From positions 170,958,319 to 171,022,318 of the forward strand of contig CM061140.1 in NCBI GenBank assembly GCA_030789695.1: a stretch of DNA of 64,000 bases. Reading direction: 5' to 3'. Every line of letters starts with the position of its first letter. Position 1 is the stretch's first letter. The translations under genes were made by a program, and so were the position numbers. Shown piece by piece: positions 24,201-36,200 of the stretch. The DNA comes from Scilla litardierei (taxonomy: Eukaryota > Streptophyta > Magnoliopsida > Asparagales > Asparagaceae). The notes beneath the pieces are model-generated. The model ran no database searches. It worked only from the letters and a program-made list of their open reading frames with translations, and was not told the origin of the DNA.

Positions 24201-27200
24201 TCTCATATTTCTTTAGCTTTGCTCTTGACCTCACCCTCTACACCACATGTATATCGATGTGGCAACTTTAAAGAAATTCAAATTAGTTCCAGATGTGGCT
24301 TTGTTATTAAGATTTAAGAATTATGTCTGCTATCACCGTCCACATTATAGGAATCATATCTGATTTTGGGGATAAATTTAGGGGTTTGTAGTGGATTTGG
24401 AAAAGGATGAGATTTTTAGGGATTTAGTGGAAAATGTGGGATTTTTATTAGATTTCAAACGAAAATACAAAGATAGATGGCGTCAATTCGAGAGGAGGTC
24501 CGCTCTCCTATCTTTTGATTCGAGAGAAAAGCTTAACTCTCCAAGATCTAAGTAATCTTACTCCTTATCTTTTCTACTCTTAATTATTTCTTCAAATTTT
24601 TGCATAAAATATCTAATTACCATAGCCCCCATATATATAATATTGATTTTTCCAATATTACAAAAATACCCTTGGGCTATAAAATTACAAGTTTGCCAGT
24701 AAGGCCAACGCACGCCACTTAGTCACATCATTACTCTGCCCCAAAGAACCACCTTATCCTCAAGGTGGTACATGAAGTCCTTGGGCTACGCTACTCCAAA
24801 TGGGAGTGCTCGTCCCATCTTAACGCATGCTTTTCAGTTGCGACGTCTTCATTCTCGACAACCAAAATTTGGAGAGGATGTTCTTGGCAACGATGTCCCG
24901 TCCCAAATGTCCTGCCACAAGCATAACCCTTTAGTTTGCATGTCCTCGATCTCCGTTTACGTGAGATGCTTGATCATGTTGTTTGTTTGAGACTCGCCAG
25001 TCTTCTCCTGAACTGTCTTCCTGAACTGTCTGACCTACCGCTGGCTGGGACTTCTGTATCTTCACGACAGCATGAGTGTAGGATGTGTCCTTGCTCACCG
25101 CTCCTTTGGCAGCCGACTCTGTAGTATTTGTCTTTCACCATCTGGGCCAACTTCATTGCCTCCCCAAACCATCTCGGTCTTAGTATGCGGAGCTCTGCTC
25201 TGATGCTCGCTTTAAGGCCATTCATGAAACTTTTTCTCTAGCACATTCAGGAATCCTCCTGACGCGACTCGAGAGCATCTTGAACTTCTCCCTATAGTTC
25301 GCTGACGGTGCCCTTTTGTCTGAGGACAATGGGCTGCTTGTGTAAATCTCTCCATGCGTGTTCCGAAATCGATCTAGCAATCAGTCTTTGAATTCCTTTC
25401 ACGAACTGATAGGCTGTCTCTGATCCCGTTACTGAAATCAGACCAAAGCCTTTCCCTTCAAACAGATACAGATACTGGCCGTTATCAACTTTTCTTCATC
25501 CGTCAAACGATTCACAGTGAAATATCTTTCTGCATGGTAAACCCAAGCATACAGATTCTCTCCATTAAAGATATGCATCTTCAGTCTTCTGACCTTACTT
25601 TTGGCGCTAAACCCGTCCTGCTCTCTCTAGGTTTACCGAAGTGACGTTGCTAGTAGGCAATCCTCAGTGCACTAAGAACTCCAAACTGGACACCTTCTGC
25701 CCTAATGTCGTCTCCTCAATCCTCATCGAACCGATTATGGTCTTCGTCATTCTCATTGAAGCCCTGATAGGTGTCTCAGTGCTCGCCAAGCCCCCTCACC
25801 GGGCCATTATCCCCAGGAGAATGTCATCATCCTCCTTCAGGTCACCCTTTGTCGTTCCATGGCCCGCCGCCCCCATGTGGGTCTCCTATGGTCCAGTTGT
25901 GGTACTGCGGGCCTACTCCACCATTGTCGTGACATCCAAAGTCTTCGTTACATTCTTCAAAGCTCGATTGGAAGCCACGATGATCGCCAAACCCGTCTAA
26001 AGGTTCGCCTCCCCCTGGAGGTTGTTGCCGAGCCCTAGAGGCCTTACGTTTGAGAACCAAAAAGTTTTCCTCGGGTTATGTGGGCCCATCCCGAGCTCAC
26101 ATCCCCATGACGGCCCGCCCAAGGTCGATCTGGGCATGGGCAGCCCGCTCAAGGTCAACATCCAGGCAGCATGCCTAGGGACCGTGATGCCATGGCGAGG
26201 AGTTAGGGGCCATTGCCCCCTGCCGCTTCTTTCCAAGGGCTGTAGGGCCCTAGATCGATGTAGTAGTAGTAGTCGTTGATAGGATATAATGTCGGTGGTT
26301 ATTCTTCCTCACATTTGACGATTTTTCCTTAGTTGTCAACCAAAAATCTCACCTTTTACCTCAGATCTACGTCATTCAATGGTTGATCTTTCATAAAGTC
26401 GTTGACTTTCTCCTTTTCCTTCGTCAAAGTTTGCGTCTTTTGCCCTATATCTGAGCGATCGTCTTCGTCATAACTCAGATCTGGGTTCGTTGTCTCTCTT
26501 TCTCAGGCGATGGGTGACGATGGATCGCCAAAATCTTCTCCGTTGGGCATCCATCGCCGTCTTTATCTTGGATTTGATTGATGCTTTCACCTCATATTTG
26601 AAGGACGAAAATCTTTTTTCCATAGATTTCTTCAATTCCGTCATTTCGCTATCGAGTTTCTTCTCCAAAGCTTTCACCTTTCTTGTCACCACCATCAGGA
26701 TCTAGGCTCTGATATCAATTTGATAGAAACCAAATCTGATTTTGGGGATAAATTTAGGGTTTTGTAGTGGATTTGGGAAAAGATGGGATTTTTAGGGATT
26801 TGAGGGAAAAGGTGGGATATTTATTAGATTTCAAATGGAGATAAAAAGATAGATGGCCTCAATTTGAGAAGGACCGCTATCATAGCTTTTGATTTGAGAG
26901 AAAAGCCCAACTCTCCAAGATGTAACTTTTCGTACGCTCAATCTTTTCTACTCTCAATCTTTTCTTCAAATCTTTGCATAAAACATCTAATTACTCTAGC
27001 CCCCATACATATAGTATTGATTTTCCCAATATTACGAAAATAGTCCTGGAACCCAACATTACAAATTTGCCTCTAAGGCTGCTGCACCCCCTCAGTAGCA
27101 TCACCACACCAGTGCGATCATGAGATTACCTTTATTATTTGAACATCAATAAGCCATTTGTGTATTTGTGTATGTATTTTCCTTCTTTTCTTCTTCTTCT

Positions 27201-30200
27201 TTTTTTGCAGCATTCTTCTTTTCTCCACATCTAATAGTTTGTTTCAATGCAAAAATATAATATTGCCGATATTTTTTTGCAATTCAGGGCTTTGTTTTAC
27301 AGAACCAAAATAATCTTTGGGGCTATTCAGCATTGGATGTAGATAAATATCCCTTATTGACTGTTATTTTACGTATTTTGTAGGACGAGTTTGCAAGTCT
27401 TCCAGCTATTATTCCAAAAGGTCCTATTGCAATATTAGGTTTGGTAATTCACTCCATATATATCTGTATACTTAAACCATTTAATTCATTTATTTTGCTT
27501 GTATTTTGATGATAGAACAATCAAGTTGATTAACACTCTTCAAATATGCATCATTTCAAGGGTGCTGGAACAGCTGCACATTTGATGCTTGACTCGTGGC
27601 CTTCATTGCAGATAGAAGGTTGGGAGATTGATGAGATTGTAAGATGCAATTTTTCCAATTATATATTTTATTCTTTTTATGAATTATTCTCTGATACATG
27701 CAGTTATCTAATGGAATTGTTTCACCTTTTTCATCGCTTTTTTACTCTGCATTTGACACAAGGTACTATCATTTCGAGGGAAGAAATCTGAGCTCTCAAC
27801 AAACATATTCAAGGCATGACTATTTATAAGCTCACAATATATTCGTACCAAAGTCATGCAGCCTCATAATCACTACACCATCATCTTCATCTTTTAACAC
27901 GTTACCATTTAAAATTGCATTAGCTATGCATACAATCTATGACAAGAGAGGGAATTGTTGTAAGGTCAATTGGGGGTTTATTAAAGAAGAAAGAAAATAA
28001 AATGCCATTGATTATGTCATTTAAGGACATGCAATCAGGTCACCCTGTAAAATTCTCATTAACCACCAGGAGGGAAAGTTAAAAGTTGTGCTTATAGAGA
28101 TCAAATTTGAGATGGCGTCTTTTATTTTTAAAATATTTTATGTGATGGAGATAGAGTTTGAGTCGTTGGAGTCTTCTACTTATTTTGAGTATTTTTGTTA
28201 ATTTATAGGGTTTGAATTCTTTGAGTCTTTAGTTGTTTTGATTCTTTTATTTATTTTAAGTATTTTAGTTATTCTAGAGTTCTAATCCAAATTGGATTGG
28301 GTTTTTGAGAATCAAATTGTAAGCCTATTTAAAGGCAACAAACTTATTTGTTATGAATAGAAAATCGATGAATAGAAATTTTGATGTACAATTTCAGTTT
28401 CTCTAGAAAATTAAATATATCACATTGGTATGCGAGAGTGGGCTTGATTGCTTGGACGAGAGGTACGAAAAATCTCCACGTGCGAGGCGTGTGGGTCGGT
28501 GATCGTAAGATTTTTGGGGTGTGAAATCCGAAAAGTTTTCAACATTTGTGTTTTCTTCTTCTCTAAAACCCCTCCACCTCTCTTCCTGCTTATGTTCCGC
28601 ATCAATTTGGTATCATCTTCTTTTTCTTTTCCTTTTTTCCCATCAAAAAAATCTTTTTTCTTTTAGTTAGTATTTTAAATTTAAAAAGTACCTAAAATTT
28701 TCATCTTTTTCCTCATAAAAATATCTTTTTTCTTTTAGTTAGGTTTTATAGAAAAGATCAAAAAAATCTTTTCATTTCGTTTCTTTCTTTCTTATCATCA
28801 TCTTCTTAGCTTTAGGATTTTAAGAAACCTTAACTTTTTATTCATCTTTTTTCCTCATAAAAACACTTCATTTTTCTTTTTCTTTTTCCTTTCTTCCACT
28901 TAGATTTGGAATTTTTAAAAATGAAAGTGAGATAAAAAGAGAGATTTAAAAGGAGAAAAAAAAATCAAAAAAGTGATCAAGGAAAAAAAATATAAAAAGA
29001 GAACAATAAAAAGAGGGTAAAAATTGAAAAAAGAGTGATCAACAAAAGGAAAAAAATTCAAAAAGAGATAGATATAAATTTTTTTAAAAAGAGATAAAAA
29101 CTTCAAGAAAAAATAGAAAAAGTAGAAAAAGAAGAATGAAGAAAAAACAAACTTTTTACCGTCTATACCGCATTAAACCCTAGCCTCGCCACAGTCCGTG
29201 TCTGTTGTCATCCACATACTTGTTCATCTTTTATGTGGTATAATTTGAAGGAATGATCGAGAAAGTTTATACAATTGAGTTTTCCTAATGCTGATGAGGA
29301 ACTATGTGAATTCTGTGCTCATGACAATATCATTAGGCGTCTACCTACAACATTTGAAGATGATGAAGATTGGCGAAAGATCATTAATGTAATCGCCAAG
29401 TCAGTCTTAGAAAGAATGGGCCTAGTAGCTGAGCCTCATCCACAAACATACAATGTCACTTGGATTGATAAAACTACTCAATTAGTTAGCCAAAGGTGCT
29501 TAATGCCTATCCAGCTTGCGAGTTATCATGATCATATTTGGAGTGATGTCATACCTATGGATGCAACACACATTTTTCTAGAAAGACCTTGGTTGTACGA
29601 TCTAGATGGGACGAATTTTGAAAGGTCAAATATGCACAAATTCATTATTAAAAGGAAGAGAATTGTACTGAAATCTTACCAATCCAAGATTCGAGTTACT
29701 CGACAAAATAGGTTAAACTCCAATGAGCCGAGCATGAGGAGTCATTTGAAAGTTGAACAAGAGCCTGAGCCTGATACTGAGTATAAGATCAAGTTGGAGC
29801 TTGAGTCTACATTTGTACTACAATTTATTTTGAGTCAGAACCTGAGATGAATCTACAACTAGAGATAAAGTCCAAGCCACACGTTGATTATATGCCAGCA
29901 CTTAGCTTGGTGAAACTACTCGAGAAAATTGAGCACATAGATTTTGTCATCACAGATCCTCCACATCCTACCAACAAAAAGGTTCTATATGCTTTTCTTT
30001 CTTTTGTGTACATCCTACTAAACTTTAAAATTCGTGGGCACATCTTCTCTAATTACAAGGGACTGCTGATTTCTGCATGTTGTGCCATTCATGTTGTCAT
30101 TCACCAGACGGTGAAGTTCTCAAGCCAGGAAGAATGATATAGATCAAATTTAAGATGTATTCTTTTATTTTTAAAATATTTTATATGTGATGGAGATTAA

Positions 30201-33200
30201 GTTTGAGTCTTTGGAGTCTTCTAGTTATTTTGAGTCTTTTTGTTTTTTTTATAGAGTTTGAGTTCTTTGAGTCTTTTAGTTGTTTTGAGTCTTTTATTTT
30301 TTTGAGTGTTTTAGTTATTCTAGAGTTCTAGTCCCAAGTTGGATTGGGTTTTTGAGAGTCAAGTTGTAAGCCTATTTAAAGGCCATAAATTTATTTGTTA
30401 TGGGTAGAAAATTAATGAATAGAAATTTTGGTGTAAACTTTCAGTTTCTCCAAAAAATTAATTTTTTTGCATTGGTGTGCAAGATGGGGCTTAGTTGCCT
30501 TGGCTAGAGGTCCGAAAAATCTACACTTGCGAGGCGTGCGAGTCGGTGATAGTAAGATTTCTAGGGTGCGAGATCCAAAAAGTTATCAATTTCCGAGTTT
30601 TCTTCTTTTCCACATCCTCACCACTTCCATTCAGCTTCCGTTCTGTGTCTTGTGCAACCTTTGTTTATTAAAACGTAATAACAATAAACTGGGATCCCAT
30701 AAAGTGATGCGAGAAGAATTTTTTTCTGTAGAATTTCAGTCTCATCCTTATGTTTGTGAAGGCATCTATATCTTTTAAAGCTTTCTCCAAGCAGTCATCC
30801 TGATGCAGCTCATAAAAATGTTGTGTCTATTTTTCATGTGTATCTTTAGCTGCTTGACTCTTTTGCCTACTTCAATGGGAAATTTCTATTGTGAGATAAT
30901 TATGTTCTATCTCTTGACAGCTAATTGACATGGCAAGGGAGTTTTTTGGTCTCTCTGTTCTGGAGGGATGTACTGAAGCTGGTGGTTCACTTTCTATCCA
31001 TATTGGCGATGCACTTTCTCCAGATGTAGCAATTCAAGGAGGATTTGCTGGTAAGCTTCTTATACTTCTATGCCATGCGTGTTTCTTTGGATGCTTGCTT
31101 TCTGTATCTATAAGTAAGAGATGATTACTGTTTTGGTGGCAAGCCTAAGTAAAGTCCGCTAGCTTTAAGTTTATACTTTACGAGCAAATGCATGGTTATA
31201 TTGTCACTATCTGTTTGTGTGCTGTGCAGTAAAGTGATTACTATTTGATGTTTCTAAATTTCGTTGTCAATGAAACATGAAACAAATGTGGATTAATAGT
31301 TTTAAAGTGTCCATCTACTTTATATTTTCTCCTTTTTCCCCTTGATACAGGAATTATTGTTGATTTGTTTTCTGACGGCAAGGTCTTGCCCCAATTACAA
31401 GAGGTATAACTCATACTTTAATTCTTTTCAGTGCCTTTTTATAATGATAAATGTATCAATCTATATTTCTTAAATTTCATTTGTTTTATAAGACCTTTTT
31501 ATAATCTGTTTTCAGTTGATATTATGATGGCTCTTAAAGTTATTATAGCTTACTATTCTTCTTGGCATTTCTTAAAGTTATTATAGCTAACATCTTCTTG
31601 GCGTTTCTTGAATTCTTTTTTTTATGTAACACAAAGATTTTGGTTTCTATGATGAAGCGTCATAATTGATTCCCGCATTGTATTCGAGCAAACTCTTTAG
31701 GTGCCTCTAATTTTACTGGAAATTTCTTTTGTCCTATTTAAATAGTTGTTCAGGTACCTAGTAACTATAAGTTTCCTCTTTTGCATGTCATCATCATTTT
31801 CTATATTGAGTTTTGCATCGCTCATAAGCTTTACAAACACTGTAGCCATCTTTTACAAACTTTATGAGAAAAGTTATAGCGTCTTCATAGCTGTGATTCC
31901 TGAGTAGTTTCATAAATATTGTCCATAGTTTCACAAAAGTTTCTATATGAGTTTATGTGAAGACCTTGAACATCTAGATAATGCCAACAGCCTTGCACTT
32001 TTGAATTGCAATGCAACATAAACGTATTACTGATGATTTGATGCATTGATGTAGGCGTGTGTGTTTAAGTCATTTCTAAAATTTGAGGGTCTCTCCTGCA
32101 AAAATTTCTGTTGGATCAGGAGCAGCAGAATTCTAGATTTGGTAGGATTATTATTCATTTTAAGTCAGGTAATGTTTTGTAAGATCATGAGTTCATCTGG
32201 AACCTATTATTTTATTAAACAAGATGAGATTTTATTTTTTAAAGGGAGTGAGTAAGAGATTGAGAGGAAAATTTAATGTCTCTATTTGCAACAAGGACCA
32301 CAAAAATAACAAGTGGATACATTTGTCCAAAGAACGATATGTATCAAATGGTATCTGAAAAAAAATTGTTCGGGTGGAGGCTAAAAGTTCACCGCTCCAT
32401 CCTCTTTTGGACACTTGGCACTGTCAACGTTGATCTCCATGCCTTAAACATAGATACACAAAAAATCTAGAAATGTGTGTATGATCTTTCTTCTCATCGA
32501 GTGATTGAAAATTTTGCAGTTTTCAAAAGAGTGAAACATTCATCTCCCCTCGATACCTAGGCAAAAAGCATGCTAAATGTAATATTAATATTCCTATTCT
32601 TAGGATATGGAGATTAGTATAAACGGTGATGGGCGACCAGAAGAGGAGTGAAGGTTGGACTTTTGGCCGCCAGTTGAGCAAATATTCCTTAAATGCCATC
32701 TGATAACATTATTCTCTTATCTAATTCAAATTTCCAGGATGCCGTTAATCTCGGTTAGGTATTATTGGGTAGGATCATATTAGGATATTGTGTTGTTAAT
32801 TAAGAAACTGTCATAAAAGACTTCGCCTTTTCATACATCACCGGTCAAATTGTTGTGATATTTCACATTCATCTGCGTTCCTTCTTTTTTGCGTCTTTCT
32901 CTCTCCTCTATTGGATACACCAATTGTGCAAGTTTTCATGTGAAACTTGCCCTATGTTTCCTTTCTTTCTCTTTTTTGCTTTTTGCTTTTTTCAAGTTTG
33001 TATATAAAGGCGATGTAACAATGATGGAGGAACATTGCATGATATAAACAGTCTTCATAACACATTTACGAAAAATAGGTCAGGAGATGTATCATAGTAA
33101 CTTATCACATGCAATCCCAATACTAATGCAATTGTAAGTGTAGTAGAGAAGTTTGGGTAAAAAGATCCCCTTCACCCAACCAAAAAAAAGAAAAAAAAAA

Positions 33201-36200
33201 ACCCCAATCGAGAGAGCGAGAAGCCAATAAGACATTAGACAGTGATCAGGTGTAGTCTCTTAGGATTTTGTTAAGCTTAGTGGATGCTGTAGACACCCAC
33301 ATGTTTATATAGCTGCATGAACCTTGTTTTCCAACATTTTCCAACTCGAACTTGACTGAGCGTTGCTAGGCAAGATGACAAGGACTTTGCGGAATCAGAC
33401 ATCATGATGGCAGTAATGGCATATGTATTTGACTTTGAGTGAGACTTTGACCATTTAAACTATGGTTTAAAATCTCAGTTTTCAGGCTCAGTGCCAATGG
33501 TTTATAGTATCTGTGTTGGTTGTATCAGAGTTACGGATATATATCAAAAATATTAGACTGTTGGTATTGACTGTCTTAGCTCAACATAATGGTTAGTTGA
33601 GGTAGATCTTCATCTTCAATTGTTTCATCCATTTATTGATTATCTCTATCATCCAGGACCATACCTTCTCTTTTTCTAACCCACATGTCATCATGTAATA
33701 TCTAAATCAATCGGTCCTATCTCAGTTTGTATTTTTTTCCAGAATTCAACGTCCTACAGTCGAAACTACACGATATTGTGTCTGTCAAAACTTGAGTTTT
33801 ATTTTCCGCCAATAAAGAATGGTCTGTTTTATCCCTCATACAAGTTGGATCCAAACTTGTTGATGTGTCGGTTTCAGGCTTTTATCCAATTTCTTTGAAC
33901 CTTGATTTTGACTGTTAAATAAGAGTTTTTCAAACATTATATGAAATAAAATTGAATTTTTATTTTTGATAATTTAAACCCTAAACCTCCTCGTATATTA
34001 CTTCTTAGTTAGTATTGGTGGTATCAACTAATTTGTGATGGATTGTATTGGCATTCTTGAAATCCACTACGATACGAGGTGCGTAGCGCTTTGACCGAGA
34101 TTTTGAACCTTGCTTCAAACAATAGAACCTCCATGAGTTTTCTGCAGTAACATGATAGTACTCACCATCTTCTTCAAAATAAGGATTCATGCTTCAACAT
34201 CTCTGATACCAGCAGCTCAATTCATGTACTCTGCACATTTGGTGAATGCGGAAATCTGAAAGCAAAACTTGGTAAATTGATTTAGAGGATTGACATTCTG
34301 TATGTCTATTTGGTCCATAGTGGCTTGGCAATCTGCGGGTAGTCATTCTGGGCTGGCTCAAAATGAGGAACCCCCTATATGTGAGTTGTCCAACTATCTC
34401 AGTCTCATAGTAAACATTGTCCCAAAAAGTTTAGTTTTTAGAAATTATGTCAGCCTTTTATTGTATCTGAGCAGAGATCAGTGTCCCTGGAATTTGAATT
34501 TATGTTTTTTATTCATACAAACTTGAATTCCTTCATGATCCATTTGGCACTACCTGCTCATCATTAATCTTGTGTATCATTGCTTATTTACACATTGGCC
34601 TTATCTCCTGTTATGTCAGTGGTCATCTGCAGATAATTAGCATTCTGGTTTGTCTTTCTATGTTTATGTGAAGAAACAAGCAATATCTGCTTTCTCCTCT
34701 TCTCCAATTTCTATGCTAGAATTTAAGTGCACTTTTGCATCGTCTGGGTCAGATCATGTGCCAATGACCAGCTCTGGTATTTTTTTCTTGTATATGTGAC
34801 TTCTTTATATCTGTGTGGTCTTCTTGCCAGCAGGTACCAGAATTTCATGGATCTCCATGGCTTATTATTAGAATATCTACCTCTCTGGCTTGAACATCTC
34901 CTTTATGCTATGGAGTATGATATCCTGGCCTACTATTTACACAAAAAGTAATGCCCTACAGATTGACTTCAACTATTCGACCATGCTTTTCATAAGTAGA
35001 GAGCTTGGACTAATTCAAAATTGTATTGCCACAGCTTCTTTTACAATACAGTGCTTCATCCTTCTTGTAAATTTAAAAAAAAGCATCTTTACCCAAAAGT
35101 AGGTGTGGCAATTGAGCCATGTCAGTTTCGGGTCGGGTCAGCTTGGACCTGAACCCCTTTATGGCTAACCCGAACCTGACTCGATTAATTATGGGGTCCC
35201 TGAATCCGATCCATTTAACCCGTTTATTTGAGCAGATTCCAGGTAATCTACTTCAAAAGAAAATCTTGTTACCATTTCAGAGTTCAAAATAATGATCACC
35301 TGGCACTTAACAATGCCTTCAACAAAGTGATACTTGAAATGTTTGTATTAGAAATGTCGAGCACTTTTTGTCCAAATCAACAACATACTTAAAAAAACTT
35401 GAAACCCCTAAAAACCAGGAGATTCAAGACACGAAACCAAGTAATCTCCCAGGCGATAAAATGGCTTTATGAATGTAATTATCCAATATTTACATAGTAA
35501 TCTAATCATGTTGGGTTAACACGATCAAGTGGTCTCATTCGGGGTGACCCAATTTCTACCTGGTGCCCCACACCTGGAAGGAAAATTAGGATTGGGGTCG
35601 GGTTCATGGCATCAGATTAGATCAGGATTGCCACCACTACCCAAAAGCTTAAATGTTCAGGCAGACTATATGGGCTAACAAGGATCTATGAAGCACATAC
35701 ACTTCACGATAGGTGTCCTGCCCATGTCGAATACTGACACTTGCACAACACTTGCCCAATATGTATCGGACATACTGAAGCTGTGTCCAATTTTGAAAAC
35801 CCAAAAAATCGTGTTTAAGATGTGTCAGTTTTCAAACCTAGAAATCACGTGTCTGACATTTTGGAGCCACATATCTCTTTATACAAAATATAAAGATAAT
35901 CTTCGTAACTAAACAGATGCCATTCAACAAAGCTTAAGCGTCACTTGGATTATACTGCGTATCAGTTAGATTTTTAGCATTTTTTGGTTTGATTTTGTTA
36001 CTTTATTAAATGGATTTTTGTTATTGAATTTTTTTTAACTTTAATATAACATATCCTTATCATTATGGATTCTGATGTGTATTATGCATGGATACCTATG
36101 CACTCATATTTGTGGGTATGTTGTCGTGTCACTGTACACTATTTTTATAGAAGTTGCCATGTTCTCGTGTCCATGTCGTGTCATATCCGTGTCTCGTGTA

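Larger units (their letters stand above)
17234..27383 (+). other. Intron 2 of the large gene (10.15 kb, transposon-filled)
   Basis: GTATGC donor to TTGTAG acceptor. It contains two MITEs, copies of a dispersed repeat family and two complete gag-only Gypsy-type LTR elements, listed separately. 17234-18213 and 20500-20920 are AT-rich, without recognisable content apart from a GCGCGCACGTGTGCACAC tract near 17483. Confidence 0.75.
28092..30650 (+). mobile_element. Element D: small non-autonomous Gypsy-type LTR element
   Basis: LTRs at 28092-28604 and 30135-30650 are flanked by perfect 5-bp duplications TGTGC (28087-28091, 30651-30655). A primer-site-like ATTTGGTATCAT follows the first LTR; a polypurine GGAAGAA precedes the second. 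Both LTRs carry a TATTTAAAGGC promoter block (near 28325 and 30370). The interior of 1.5 kb has a T-rich then A-rich low-complexity region and a protease-region remnant, but no gag, RT or integrase. It is the same family as the outer element E in intron 7. Confidence 0.85.
27444..30920 (+). other. Introns 3 and 4 of the large gene, with exon 4 at 27561-27638
   Basis: Intron 3 (27444-27560) is 117 bp; intron 4 (27639-30920) is 3282 bp and contains element D. The rest of intron 4 (27639-28086, 30656-30920) shows nothing recognisable. Confidence 0.8.

Noticed and set aside
29275..29850. 191-codon ORF as a host gene
   Set aside because: It lies between paired LTRs with a target duplication and matches Gypsy protease-region motifs; it is part of element D.
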